From Macrostomum hystrix (Eukaryota; Platyhelminthes; Macrostomidae): a stretch of DNA of 64,000 nt. Shown here one piece after another: positions 10,749 to 22,600 of this stretch (positions are counted from its first letter, which is position 1; each line of letters starts with the position of its first letter). The DNA is taken from NCBI GenBank assembly GCA_950097015.1, contig CATNEN010000003.1, positions 12,491,501-12,555,500 of the forward strand, read 5' to 3'. The notes under the pieces are model-generated. The model was not told where the DNA came from. It was given only the letters and a program-made list of their open reading frames with translations, and did no database searches. The translations under genes were made by a program, and so were the position numbers.

Positions 10749-12841
10749 CTATTTGTTGCACAAATGAAGGGTTTTCTTCCAACCAGGAGGGCATGAGGTG
10801 GGTTGCGGTCCAACGGTGGTCAAGGCGTTGCCTGTTGTAGCCGAACTAGATGCCGTGTGCTTCGCTGCCAGAGCTACAACGGTTACAAATACAATCAGGC
10901 AGATAATGCCCAGCATAGCTAGGAGGTAGCGATAGCGGTAGACGCATCCTGTCCAATCGCGTTCGTAGAGTCGGTTCCTACGGCGCAGGTCCTGCAGGCT
11001 GTTCAGCTCCACGGTAGGAAATGACAGCGAGCTGGAGCCTGCAGTGTCCTTCCGCCAGCTGATGAGGGGCATCGCAGCTTTGGCTGGAGCTGGGTACTCC
11101 TCGTCGGGTTTAATCGGCTGCTTCTGGCTGAGATTGGCTTCCAAGTCGATCTCTTCTTCGGCCCCTTAGATTAGAAGGTATAAGACAGGTAGGTAGGTAT
11201 ATGCGATTTAACTTGTGGACCTTATAAGGGCCGTTTTAAAGCTGTAGGTCCCCAAAGCTACTAAGATTGAATCCGCGGCGAGGTCATATATATTTAGGTT
11301 TCTGGTCGCGTAATTTAAGGGCCAAACCTCAAGGCACTGTATTAAGATTGAAAATAGTTGTCTGACAATGAGAAAGTCGCTGGGCAGATGTAAACACCTG
11401 TGTTGTCTGGGACTAGTGTCTAAATTATTTGGAGCAAGGGTTATGGCCTAGTGGTTATGGCATCGGACTTACGACTTGAAGGTCGGGGGTTCGATTCCCG
11501 ACTCAGTTTGTGCCCTTTAGCAAAGTCAGACATTTTGGTACACGTGCCAGCTGCCTCTTACCGTCCCGTTGCACTTGTGTTGCTAAGCCAACTGCCAAAT
11601 TGGCCATCGCGATCTCCCTGGCAACCTCGTCTAGGAAACCTCTGACTCGAGCTAGGAATGCGGCTCGACTGTCCCTGTCGCTAGCCAGAGATAAGCTGGG
11701 CGATTTGTTTTTTAGCATCAGCCCGAGTGTCTCCTGAAGGTCGTCGATGTCCCAACCGATGGCACGCACGGATGTGGTTAGTTCGTCTGATTGGTTTCAA
11801 AATTATAGCAATAAGTGGGTTAGGGTTAACTTCTAATGCGTGTGTACCTTGAAGGGGTATAGGGATATGCTGTAACATGGAGCTGCATGCGTGCATTAAA
11901 TGGTTTCAGAGGGGTGCCGAGGATAGTCTAGAATTTTTGTGAACATTGAAGGGTATAGAGGGGTGGTGGGGTCAGTTTAGGGTGTGTACATTCAAGGGGT
12001 AAGGAGGGGTCGTGGGTCAGTTTATGGTGTGTACGTGCAAGGGTATAGAGGGTTGGTGGGGTCAGTTTAAAGTGTGCACATTAAAGCGGTCTAGAGGGGG
12101 TGGGGTCAGTTTAAAGTGTGCACATTAAAGCGGTGTAGAGGGGGTGGGGTCAGTTTAAAGTGTGCACATTAAAGCGGTGTAGAGGGGGTGGGGTCAGTTT
12201 AAAGTGTGCACATTAAAGCGGTGTAGAGGGGGTGGGGTCAGTTTAAAGTGTGCACATTAAAGCGGTGTAGAGGGGGTGGGGTCAGTTTAAAGTGTGCACA
12301 TTAAAGCGGTGTAGAGGGGGTGGGGTCAGTTTAAAGTGTGCACATTAAAGCGGTGTGGAGGGTTGGTGGGGTCAGTTTAAAGTGTGCACATTAAAGCGGT
12401 GTAGAGGGGGTGGGGTCAGTTTAAAGTGTGCACATTAAAGCGGTGTGGAGGGTTGGTGGGGTCAGTTTAAAGTGTGCACATTAAAGCGGTGTAGAGGGGG
12501 TGGGGTCAGTTTAAAGTGTGCACATTAAAGCGGTGTAGAGGGAGTGGGGTCAGTTATTGTGTACATTGAAGTGTGTACATTGAAGGGTATAGAGGGGTGG
12601 GTGGGGTAATCTTAGAATCGCTGCGAACACAGACAGTCTATGGGAGTCGGGTGCGTTGCAAACAAGCCGCCATTTACGCACTAGTCAGGCAGTGAAACTC
12701 CTCTTCCAAGTCCTCTCGTTCGTCTGTTCCAAACGGAGGCCTCTCACAGTCTCGCAGCTGACGCCAGCGCTCAAACTGCGGCCTCATCCGTTCCAGTTGG
12801 CCTTCGACCTTGTTCTGGTCGAGAAGAAACGGATCCTCCAT
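10749..12841 (-). CDS. SNARE-less syntaxin-6 N-domain membrane protein, copy B
   Basis: Minus strand, exons 12841-12682, 11786-11562 and 11164-10749; both introns phase 1; 266 residues. It starts MEDPFLLDQ, with FERWRQLRD and then, across intron 1, NELTTSVRAIGWDIDDLQET. That is very close to syntaxin 6 ([20 protein letters not shown]). Next come SRAAFLARVRGFLDEVAREI, a linker, one membrane span (about 208-229) and a luminal or extracellular tail ending CPPGWKKTLHLCNK. No SNARE helix is present. The tail resembles the first residues of a C-type lectin fold but stops there; I take this as a weak likeness. The shared domain order and phase of intron 1 with copy A show duplication. Copy B has one extra intron, holding a SINE head. 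Confidence 0.8.
11440..11525 (+). mobile_element. SINE head (tRNA-like part only)
   Basis: A box TGGCCTAGTGG and B box GGTTCGATTCC, followed by GTGCCCTTTAGCAAAGTCA, as in the longer copies. It sits antisense in intron 2 of copy B, ending within about 40 bases of that intron's 5' splice site (11561). It is not a tRNA gene: the arms do not form a clean cloverleaf and it is followed by SINE body sequence. Confidence 0.75.
11940..12600 (+). repeat. 44-bp minisatellite in intron 1 of syntaxin-like copy B
   Basis: About 14 copies of a 44-bp unit with GGGGTCAGTTTAAAGTGTGC and ATTAAAGCGGTGTAGAGGG. Outer copies carry GTGTACATTGAAGGGTATAG, the TGTACATT core also seen at 13660-13825, 39840-39955 and 40890-41230. 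In host-gene sense (minus) the unit is about two-thirds pyrimidine and lacks AG. Confidence 0.95.
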
Positions 12842-12844
12842 TAT

Positions 12845-13655
12845 TGTTGAATAGCGTTATATTTATTAATATGTGACTGAATCAAACTGTCGCAACTGAA
12901 TTTCACCTAGTTGGCTCTATGTAAACAGGTAAGTAGTTGCAGAATGCTCAGGTTTAGAAAAAAAATGGTATCTCTTAGCAGCCTTATCATACTTTATCTG
13001 TTGATAGCTTAGCTTTCAATTCTATATTACATTATAGGCATTCTCGAATTGAACTTTGGAATGACAATTGCGGACTTGACTGATCTCTAGCTTGATAGTA
13101 AACTGTGTAACTGTGTACAGTCACAAATTGACTCAAACTCAAACACTGACACATAATATTTGATATGACTTTTTTCAAATTGTCATATTCTACTAAAAGT
13201 AGTGTAGCAGCTTGAAAATAGTGTCTTTCCAATTGCGATATGAATAGGTTAAGTTAGGTTTGATACCTTGTTAGGCCAGTGACACAGCAGCAGCTTTGCT
13301 TCGACACTTTTTGAGAAATCTTGTTTCCTAACAGGCAGGCATTTTGCAGGTACTGCTTGAAAATAAGTTTGCGGGATTAAAAAAAGACAGGAAATTGCAC
13401 AAAAAACGCTATACAAAAAGATAATTCCATTTAGACGTTCAGAAAAAATAGTATAGAAACAATAATCCACATAATCTAAAAAAACTGACTCAAGCTTAAT
13501 TAGTAATATAATACATGAAAACCACGAACCGCATTAATAATTCATATAAAAATTTTGTAAATTAAAATATTTTTACAATAGTGGGACTTATTCTACAAAT
13601 GTACTTATTTTCCTAATGAAAAAATGAAAAAAACAACTAGAAAATATATTTTTGG
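12845..13655. other. Spacer upstream of copy B, no gene seen
   Basis: AT-rich sequence of mixed composition. Minus-strand frames of 66-73 codons (13032-13232, 13249-13470) have no recognisable domain. The promoter of copy B should lie here, but I see no firm element. Confidence 0.5.
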
Positions 13656-13659
13656 GTTG

Positions 13660-13825
13660 ACTGGTGAGCATGTACATTGAGGGGTCTTGTAGGTCTTGTA
13701 GGTCTTGACTGGCGGGCATGTACATTGGGGGGTAGGAATTGTAGGACTTGACTGGCGAGCATGTACATTAGAGGGTAGGACTATAAGGGCTTGACTGGCG
13801 AGCATGTACATTGAGGGGTACTTGA
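13660..13825 (-). repeat. Short tandem repeat at the 3' end of the LINE
   Basis: Four copies, on the LINE's strand, of about 30-52 bp each. Each carries a ...CAATGTACATGCTCGCCAGT core followed by CAAG and spacer. They follow directly on the LINE sequence, so they may be its 3' tail. The core is shared with three other arrays in the window. Confidence 0.75.
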
Positions 13826-13920
13826 CCTGCTTGACTTAGCTGCAGGGCGGTCCCATAGAGGGACACAGCGGGAAGGCGATGCCGCCCATTCCGCATAGTC
13901 CCTGAACGACCGACGCACAG

Positions 13921-14840
13921 TCACGGACGAGGAGTTGGCGTCGCCCAGGGAGGTCCCTCGGAGTCGCTCTCCGCAGCCACGTTGCTCACTGGAAGAGGGA
14001 GTTCAGCTCTGCGGGTGGCCCGAAAGTAGCGCATGAGCTGATTAAAGTTTTCGGGTTTACATGCTTCCTGGATGGAATTGTGTGGCCCGAGATAGGTAAT
14101 TCTGTCCCGCATGAAGGCGGGGCAGATGCTGACAAAATGTTCAGCGGTTTCGTCACCTGAGTTGCAAAAACTACAGGTAGCGTTTGTAACATTGCCTTGC
14201 AGGTATTGGTGCCTGGTGAAGCACCCATGCCCAGACAGAGTCATGGTGGCCGCTCGGATGTCCTTGCGCGGGAGACGCAGAAGGAGCCTCTCTAGACTGC
14301 CTGCAGTTGTTGCAGTTCGCCCAGAGCGAGTAGTGCTGTAGTTTCACGCACGCTTTGATGCGTGAGTTGATGACACAGTTTGGGACCGGAACCAGAGGTT
14401 CCGGTCCCCAGGAGGATCCAGCGGCGCCGGCTTTCGCTAGAACGTCAGCCAGCTCGTTGCCCTGAAATCCCTCGTGTCCGGGCACCCATTTAAGGGTGAC
14501 CTTGTTGGTGGAGGCCAACATGTTGAGATGCTTGATACAGTCGAGGACCGTTGCCGAGCCAATGCAGCGACTGCGGATGGCATACAGTGCTGCCTGACTG
14601 TCAGAGTGGAAGATGATATCCTTACCTTTCACGCCAGTAGCGAGCAGCTCTGCAGAGCAGGAGCTGATGGCAAGGACCTCATTCTGGAAGACACTGGAGT
14701 TGACGCCAGTGTGTTGAGCGTGGGTTGCAACCAGCTGCCCATTGTGAAAGATGCAGACACCGAAACAGGTGTTCTTTGACTGTTTGGATCCATCAGTGTA
14801 GCAATGAAGTTCACCGCGATTCCAGCTGTCATTGATTTCG
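13921..14840 (-). pseudogene. LINE RNase H and C-terminal zinc-knuckle remnant
   Basis: The minus strand reads ELHCYTDGSK (first RNase H Asp), a central part with HSDSQAALYAIRSR and VTLKWVPGHEGFQGNELAD, then CSFCNSGDETAEHFVSICP. These are the usual DEDD and Cys/His motifs of LINEs that carry RNase H. Frame changes near 14640 and 14250 break it. Confidence 0.9.
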
Positions 14841-15149
14841 TCGCGTGGATCGATGACTACGTCGTAGACTTGTCTCGCGTTCGGTCTCGAGGCGATGTTA
14901 TCCGTGAGGACATGATGGGCACCGCACTCGTTGAGGATTTTGAGGCAAAGATCGCTGTGCCTCTTGTGAAAAGAGGATAATTTTCCTCTTAGCGAATGCT
15001 CTCATAAACTTGAACTTGACGCCCGCATCAAGTAGACGCCTAGTCGATTTGGCAGCTTCGCCTCTGATAAAGATGTCCAGAGGTGGAAGATCCAAGAAGG
15101 CCGCCATACCAGCAAAGGGTGTTGACCTGGTGGCGTTGCAGATCAGTCA

Positions 15150-16870
15150 ACATGCCCTTCCCTGGACCGTGTTGAGCAGGTCAGCATGACTATTGACCTG
15201 GGTAGCGCTGACCCAGATCAAGGAGGCGTAGGTGATGGCGGGTCTCACCACAGAGGTATGGATCCACCAAAGACGCTTTGGGGATAGACCCCAGGAGGTT
15301 CCCAGCGCACGCCGGAGCTGCGCTAGGACCGCAGAAGCACGTTGTGCTTTGGCCTTCACGTGGAAAGACCAGTTGAGTCTGTGGTTGAGCATGACCCCAA
15401 GACACCTGGTCCTTTGAGCGAAGGTGATGTCCTTGCCATAGAGTTGCAGAGGCTTTATGTTCCACCGGATCTTACTGGTGAACATAATGGCAACAGTTTT
15501 AGGCTCTGAAAGCCTTAAGCCGTTGTCCTCGGCCCAGGTCTCAGCTTTGCGGAGAAACGCTTGCATAAGATCCCTGAGCGTGCTAGGCGACGGTCCCGCA
15601 ACAATGGCAGTGACGTCGTCGGCATACCCGATTTTTTGTACGGGGTCAGGTCTGGAACTGCTCAGGAGAGAGTCGATGACCATGTTCTAGAGGGTGGGAG
15701 TAAGGACTCCCCCTTGGGGGCCGCCTGTGCAAACCCTGGTAGTGGCAGTCTGCCCAAGCAGATGAGCAGTAACTGTTCGGTTCGAGATCATGTACTATTG
15801 TACATAATCCACCGAATAAGACACGCGTGAGCTTTATTATCCCGGAGGGTCTTCTCAAACGCCTGGATCAGGACATTGTCGAAGGCCCCCTCGATGTCGA
15901 GAAAAATAGCAAGGGCATAGCCGCCACCCAGCACAGTCTGCTCGATGATCTCCACGATCGCATGTAGGGCGCTATCGGTCGACCTCCCAGTACGGAAGGC
16001 ATGCTGATTGTCGCTGAGAGGTGTTGCAGTCAGCTCGCGGGATAGTAGCCGCCAGTGCACCAGCCTTTCCATTAGCTTGAGCAGGAAGGAAGCTTAAGCT
16101 GATCGGCCTGAAGGCCTTAACGCTCTGGTAGTCTCCCTTCCCTGGCTTGGGTATGAAGACCACCCGAGCATTAGTCCAGCAGCTGGGCACAAACCCTAGC
16201 CGGATCGATGCCCGCATGAGGTTGCAGGTAATACTCCGGAACTTCTGGATCTTCGCCGCCTCGCGAAGGAGGATTGCGTAGATGCCAGCAGGTCCCGGAG
16301 ACTTGAAAGGTTTGAAGGTCCTAACGGCACAAGCAATTAGGTCTTCATTAATGATGATTTTCGCCAGGATGTCGCCTTCCAGCGAGTGGTTTGGCTCCAT
16401 GTTGGCTGTGGGAACCGGTGGGAAGAAACTGCCTAGCATGCGTTGGAGAACTTCCTGCGGTTCTTTGGTGAGAGAGCCATCATCATTCTTGATCATGGCT
16501 AGCTTGGACATCTTGTCCATATAGTAAGCGCTTTGGCAAGCCTAGAGGTAGGCTTGTCTTTGTCCAATTCATCGCAGAATTGTCTCCACTTACTTTCCTT
16601 GGCCTTGCGGATCTCGCGTTTGAAGTCCTTCGAGGCCGAGCGGAAGCTTTCCAAGTCCTCCGGCTTACCAGATTTCATGGCACGTCGATGCAGGGTTTTT
16701 GCCCTGTGTCGGAGTTTCTCCAACTCCGGGTTCCACCACGGCGCTGAGGATTTGCCTTTGTAGGCACGGACAGGGCAGTCAGCTTCGTAGGCCGCAGTAA
16801 TGCAGCCTGTAAGCTTTTCCGCCGCGCGGTCCACTTCCTCGCAGTTGATCATAGGAGTTTCCTCCATGAG
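15150..16870 (-). pseudogene. LINE reverse transcriptase remnant
   Basis: Frames at 16867-16499, 16520-15972, 16072-15788 and 15683-15147 together show WWNPELEKLRHRAK, FKSPGPAGI, VVFIPKPGKGDY, FRPISL, QHAFRTGRSTDSAL, FLDIEGAFDN and the catalytic YADD box. The pieces are separated by frame changes. A TAG at 15687-15689 stands where the family has Trp (TL-NMVIDSLL). Confidence 0.93.
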
Positions 16871-16879
16871 CTCCTGCAG

Positions 16880-17520
16880 GTGAGACTCTAGGATAGCTGT
16901 GCAGGCCGTCCAGTCAGTGTTACGGATGTTGCGTCTCCAAGTGATTGGGGATCGCTGATTAACACCCGCATATTGAAAGCTACGAAGCTGTGGTCAGACA
17001 AGGATGGTTCATCGAGCCAGACCCTCTACCCCTCGATGCTATTGAATAGCCGGGAGGTGGCCATGGTCGCGTCGAGAACCTCATTCCATCTGCCATTGTT
17101 GAAAGTTGGAGTGCTGACGCGGTTGCAGAGCATGAGATTCGTGCTGGATAGAAGGGCGAGAAACTCCTCTCCTCTAGCATTGGTGTTGTTACGGCCCCAG
17201 TGCTTGTGGTGGGCGTTGAGGTCACCCCCCCACGATCAGCTCAGCTTTCTGGGCTTCGCAGTACTGCGCCAGGCGTAACAGGCTCTCCGGAGCAGGATCT
17301 CCATCACCCGGGATATAGATCGAGGCGATGAAGCATCTCCGTGCATGGAGAGAGTCAGATTGGATGACAGAGATCTCAATCTTAAAGGTCGGTTCTCAGC
17401 CAATCCTTGAGGTGGTTGGTGGCGAGGATAGACGCTCGAGGGCGGTTTGTTCCCGGGCCACACACATAGAAATCAGAGTAGCCGTAAGGGATATTTGGCA
17501 ACGTACCGTTGCGAAGCCAG
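16880..17520 (-). pseudogene. LINE endonuclease (APE) remnant
   Basis: Reading the minus strand gives SIYIPGDGDPAPESLLRLAQ, then DLNAHHKHWG (metal/DNA contact motif), GRWNEVLDATMAT and SLSDHSFVAF (the SDH catalytic motif). Seven Gs at 17225-17231 replace the six needed to read IVGGDLNAHH. A stop at 17026-17028 interrupts NSIEG-RVWLDEP. The enzyme would nick target DNA for target-primed reverse transcription; this copy cannot make it. Confidence 0.85.
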
Positions 17521-17559
17521 GGTTCCTAAAGCAGGATTGATACCAGCCTTATACTTTAA

Positions 17560-18395
17560 ATTAAATTAGTTGATGCTGATATACAGAGCTGTAGATTAAT
17601 TTGTAGGCAGTAAGTGGCTCCTTTTGTTGATGGAGCAGTCATACTGTATTAAATGCAGAGTCTGGCTTGACCTCTAGGACGTACAACTTAAGGGGACTTG
17701 GACAAGAGCGCGTCTTCGTCTTATGTGTCCGGAGGTGAACTGGGAGAGGGGAGGTTGTCGACGTCCATCCCCTCTTCGCTCCCCTCAGCGCCTCCTTCAG
17801 GCGCCCCGGACCCCGACGTCAGAGTAGAGGAGGTTTCCTCCGCCTCCACGTCGCTGTCCGGGGCCCCCGTCAGAGTCACCGAAGAGAGTTCCGAGTCCGA
17901 TGCGCCGGCTTCCGCTCCTGCTCCTGCTCCAGGAGGCGGCCCGCTTGACGTCCGAGGATCAGCCGATGCCGATGCCTCGGTTGCCGAGTTGTTGCCCGTT
18001 GGTTGGCTAGGTGTGCCGGTTGCCTTGGGGCCGGCTTTCGACTGCCCTTTGGACTTTGGCTTCCTCGACTTGCCACCACTGGAGCTGTCTTGGCTGGCCT
18101 TGGTGGTCTTCTGCTTCGGTTGGTTTAATGCAGTTTTACCCGTTTCCTTCCTTCCCTCGGCGCATTTTTAGCTTCAGAGCCCCCAGCTGGAAAAAGGATC
18201 CATCTGGGTATCTCCTGGCCCATGCCTCGGACAAGCCGAGGACAATAGTCTGTCCCGCATTCCCCTTTTGAACTTTCCGGTGATACACCAGTCCGCTCGC
18301 CGGGAGGTTGGGGTTTAGGCGTAGTAGCACCTTCCGTACCACGTCCGGTCCCACTGCTGTACTCCGTTCTGGCACAAACACCAGATACGGGGTCG
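17560..18395 (-). pseudogene. LINE ORF1 remnant
   Basis: The minus-strand frame from 18381 reads VVRKVLLRLNPNLPASG and GQTIVLGLSEAW. This is the conserved C-terminal block typical of ORF1 proteins of jockey-like LINEs, which bind the element's RNA. After a frame change near 18136 it continues with a Lys/Ser/Pro-rich and acidic low-complexity tail. The N-terminus is missing. Confidence 0.7.
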
Positions 18396-18401
18396 TTTTG
18401 G

Positions 18402-18994
18402 GGCGCGATGGGAGATGACGCGATGAGAGATTAGGTGATGGGAGTTGATGCGATGAGAGATTAGGTGATGGGAGTTGATGCGATGAGAGATTAGGCGATG
18501 GGAGATCAGGTGATGGGAGATCAGGTGATGGGAGATCAGGCGATGGGAGATGAGGCGATGGGAGATCAGGCGATGGGAGATGAGACGATGGGAGATGAGG
18601 CGATGGGAGATGAGGCGATGGGAGATTAGGCGATGGGAGATTAGGCGATGGGAGATGAGGCGATGGGAGATGAGGCGATGGGAGATAATGTGATGGGAGA
18701 TGAGGCGATGCGAGATGAGGCGATGGGAGATCAGGCGATGGGAGATGAGGCGATGGGAGACGAGGCGATGGGAGATGAGGCGATGGGAGATGAGGCGATG
18801 GGAGATAATGTGATGGGAGATCAGGCGATGGGAAATGAGGCGATGGGAGATGAGGCGATGGGAGATGAGGCGATGGGAGATCAGGCGATGGGAGATGAGG
18901 CGATAGGAGATGAGGCGATGGGAGATGAGACGATGGGAGATGAGGCGATGGGAGACGAGGCGATGGGAGATGAGGTGATGGGAGATGAGGCGAT
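18402..18994 (+). repeat. 15-bp minisatellite abutting the LINE 5' end
   Basis: About 39 copies of GATGGGAGATGAGGC, with variants GATTAGGC, GATCAGGC and GATAATGT. It begins where the LINE stops and ends in a segment shared with 51.9 kb. The open frame MGDEAMGDEAMG is a by-product of a unit divisible by three. Confidence 0.95.
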
Positions 18995-19045
18995 GGAGTT
19001 CTCTCCCCTCAACTTCCTCCGGAAGAGGAATTTAGCTCGTTAACT
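18985..19045 (+). repeat. Segment shared with 51900-51955
   Basis: GCGATGGAGTTCTCTCCCCT then CAACTTCCTCCGGAAGAGGA and TTTAGCTCGT. It nearly matches 51900-51955, where the CCTCCGGAGG core is a perfect palindrome. The 15-bp array next to it resembles an expansion of this segment's GGCGATGGGAG. Confidence 0.8.
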
Positions 19046-19049
19046 ACCA

Positions 19050-19586
19050 ATAATTGTTCGCCTCAAATGTGCAAATCCAACTTTTGTTTCAGGCCATCGA
19101 AAAAGTCCGCAAAAAGAGAGATGCTTGGCAATTCATTTCTATTATTAATTTTTTTATTTTAAACAGATCAAAATAGCCACTCTTTGCTATACTCAAAATG
19201 TTGCGAATTATAATAAAATAATAAAATTTTAGTTCCGAAAGAAACAACACGATTAGGCAAGCCGGGCGCGTAAACCACGACAATTACATTGACATTGTCG
19301 AGGTTAGGATGCTGGGGTGGCAGCTGGCAAACATACGAGTATAAAGAACAGGATAATGTCTGTGAACCAGCACGTGATTCAAGAAACAGCACGAAGGATT
19401 AATGGAAAAGCCTGAAGTAACAAGGGGAGAAAACTGAAGAATTAGGGGAGGTATAGAAGGAAAAGGGGATTATTAAGAGAATCAGAATAATCTAATAGAA
19501 ACAAGAGATAAAGCAACTATTTTCTAAAACAACCATAGACTAAAAAAGAACAGGTAAATCTGGATATGATTAATGGCACGTAGAGT
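19050..19586. other. Spacer, no gene seen
   Basis: Unique sequence between the shared segment and the IPMK 3' end. Minus-strand frames at 19089-19392 overlap in different phases and show no family. Confidence 0.5.
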
Positions 19587-19592
19587 TTTATT
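19587..19592 (-). terminator. Candidate poly(A) signal of IPMK
   Basis: AATAAA on the minus strand, about 15 bases after the IPMK stop codon. Confidence 0.6.
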
Positions 19593-19607
19593 GACAATGA
19601 ACATCGT

Positions 19608-22600
19608 TCAACAACCACTGCTACCGTTTCGCAGCCGCTTCTCATAGTTGTGACACAGACTAATGAGCGTCCTAAGGCCCAGAAGGTAGCCCTCGTCAGG
19701 GCTAGAGAAATTCTCGTTAGATTGCTGCTGCTGCTGCTGCTGCTGCTGTTGCTGCCGCGGTGTTAGCACAACAGTGTGAGTAAAATCCACCATTTTAACT
19801 AGAACATGGGGCCTAGTAGAATCGGCGAGGGCTTTAGGACAGCACTCAACGCCCAATAGGATGGAACTGGCATAGAAATGCAACAGATCTTGCGAGTTGA
19901 ACCAGGCCAAAATGTCTTCTAGTTGCGCAATCATTTGACGCAACAGGCGCAAACGCTGCCCTTCTGGCATACTGTCAATTAGGGGCGGAATGACCAGCTG
20001 GTGCATATTGTCCGGTGTGATGTCCTTGCCGTAGCGCTTGCTGAATCGCTTGAAGTGGCCCTCTGCAATGCGAAAATTGTAAAGTTTGATGGGATTAATT
20101 AAAATGGGATAAATAGGACGACAAATTTAGGAAATGGACTATTAGGCTAGAGGATCGTTTAGAAATGAAAAGGGGTCATTTAGGAAGGGATTAGTTTAAA
20201 AGTTGATAATTTGGGCAGGAGATAATTAAGAAATGGGAGAACTTTGGAAGGGGATTACTTAGGAATGGGATAAATTAGAGAGAGGATTCATACAACGATT
20301 AACAAGCGGATAATAACAATAGGATAAGTTAGGAAGAGAAGAAGTTTGATAGGGGATGCATTTGGAAAGGGATAGAATTGGGAAAAAGATAATTGAAAAT
20401 TGGATCAGTTAAAAATGATAAATTATGAGAAAGAAATTGTGAAAGATGGTATTTTACAAGGAGATTATTAGGAAACTGATAACGAAAAACTAGGTTATTT
20501 GAGAAGGGGATAATTTGGGCAGGGGATAAAGTTGAAAGAGGATCCGTTCAGAAAAGTAACGATTAACATGGGGAAAGATTGACAAAGGCACTTTTAAATT
20601 AGGGGATAAATATTGGTGAGCATGAGCAGCATTTACCAGCAGCTTTGTCGTTGCTATTCTCTAAGCCGGCACTATCGCCATTGGCAACGCCCTCGCCGTG
20701 ACAGTCGCTTTGCCAAACCCGCAGGCCGGTAACAAAGAAGCCAATTTCGTGTCTGTAGGCATATTTGCCAATCTCGGCTTGTCGCTTCTCCTCAGAGGCC
20801 GTCGGCTCGTAGCTTTTGGCGCCCATTTTCACGTCCATCACAGACGGCTTTGAGAAGCCCTGGAGTAGGTCCTCGAGGCGTAGGAAGCGAGTACCGGTTT
20901 CCGGGTGCCTGTAGACGCCTGTGGTAATAAAACACTGGGATTTGTAAAATATTATTGGTTAGTAGGGCTACTGAGTAGGAATACGAAGATTTGAGTAGGG
21001 GAAGAATCCATGATAGGGTAGATTTGAGTAGGGAAAGAATCCATGATAGGGTAGATTTGAGTAGGGGAAGAATCCATGATAGGGTAGATTAGAGTAGGGG
21101 AAGAATCCATGATAGGGTAGATTTGAGTAGGGGAAGAATCCATGATAGGGTAGATTTGAGTAGGGAAAGAATCCATGATAGGGTAGATTTGAGTAGGGCG
21201 AGAACCCATGATAGGGTAGATTGGGGTAGGGAAAAATAGAAGATCTGAAAGTGGGAATGAAACAGTACTAAATGTAATGAATTTGAGTACCAAAAAATTT
21301 CGGCAGAAACGGTCTCAGTCCGGCCAAAATTTGTCGCCCCTGTTGGTAAACCGACGGAGATTCGCCGTTAGCTTCGGCGAATACGGCTTTGTAAAAATCG
21401 GCTTCGCGATCGCCCTTCGGCGGCGGTTGAATCGGCTTGTAAACGCAGCGCTCCTCACGGCAATAGAGAACTGGAGAAAATTAAAAATTTGCACTTTGGA
21501 AATAAGAGCCTAGGAAAATTCTACGGTTTTCTAAACATGATAGCTTAAAAAGTTTACTTGCTTTTTTAATTTTGGTCACAGATACTATAATAACTGTTAT
21601 TATAGCTGTTAATATTATAACTGTTAATTTTATAACTGTTAACTGTTATTATAGTAACTGTGATTTTGGTCAAAGACTAAGATTTCGAACTTTTCGACAC
21701 ATATCGGGTGAAAAAAGTCGATAACTCTAAGTTGAAATCTAAGGACATTTTTTTGTATTTTATATGATATTGGGTTCTTTGGAGTGCCGATTTTAATGCC
21801 TAACAAATAACACTAGCTTTAGATACTTTCTCATTTGTATCAAAGCGTTGCAGATTTCGATACATATCGGGTGGAAAGTTAAAAAATTTTATTTCAGTAT
21901 AATCTATTAATGCGTTACTGACTAAACTAGCTTTTAGATTCTTTAGATATTTTTTCTTTTTTTATCAAAGTGTTTGCAGATTTCGATACATATCGGGTGG
22001 AAAAAGATTCGCTTTTGGACTCCCGATATCCCTTGTATCCCGATATGTTTTTTATATTTCAAAATTATCATATATTAGAACTTTTTTTCGTCTGTCGCAA
22101 ATAAAATCGTGGTCATATAAAGCTAATATGACTTTTATAATAAAGCACCCAGCCACGATAAATATTAGATTTCGAATGCAGACAGCTACTAACTACCCAA
22201 ACCCCACAAACTAAATAAGCCTGCATAATAAGAGCGTCTATACTTAAAAGTAAAGGGTAGATCAGCAAATAAACTTAGCTAAGAATGATATGTATAATTT
22301 TTCATTTTGGACAAACACAATATTTGCCTACTTCAAGTAGTACTTTAATGTATCTAAAAATGCGCTTTCCCTTAAACACAAATTAAGAGATGCGAAAATA
22401 GTGTGCTAGAAGAAAGCGCCATTTGTGCTAGAAATAGTTCTTTCGTTCGTTTGAAACTAAGCACATCGTTCTTAAAGAGCTACAGTGCTCAAAATAGGAA
22501 TGAGAAGGTAAACTATTACTCGCGAGGTCGCCTTTTATTTCAATCTTTTTTCTCAAGCCGTGCTTATTTTGGTATCTTTTGGCTATAATTTTTTTCTTGC

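Larger units (their letters stand above)
13830..18398 (-). mobile_element. APE-type LINE with RNase H, 5'-truncated and dead
   Basis: On the minus strand, in order: the end of ORF1, an AP-type endonuclease, a reverse transcriptase, RNase H, and a C-terminal Cys/His motif. This order (APE-RT-RNase H) fits the I/jockey-like groups. The open frame is broken repeatedly: one G too many in a run at 17225-17231, stops at 17026-17028 and 15687-15689, and a shift near 16080. The 5' end stops inside ORF1, exactly where the 15-bp minisatellite 18402-18994 begins. Confidence 0.93.

Noticed and set aside
11440-11515. Possible tRNA gene
   Set aside because: A and B boxes are present but the arms do not pair cleanly and SINE body sequence follows; same for 2225-2298 and 62884-62965.
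17698-18171. Plus-strand 157-codon Ser/Ala/Pro-rich frame
   Set aside because: Antisense shadow of the LINE ORF1 low-complexity tail.
18648-19043. 131-codon frame MGDEAMGDEAMG
   Set aside because: Translation of a 15-bp repeat.
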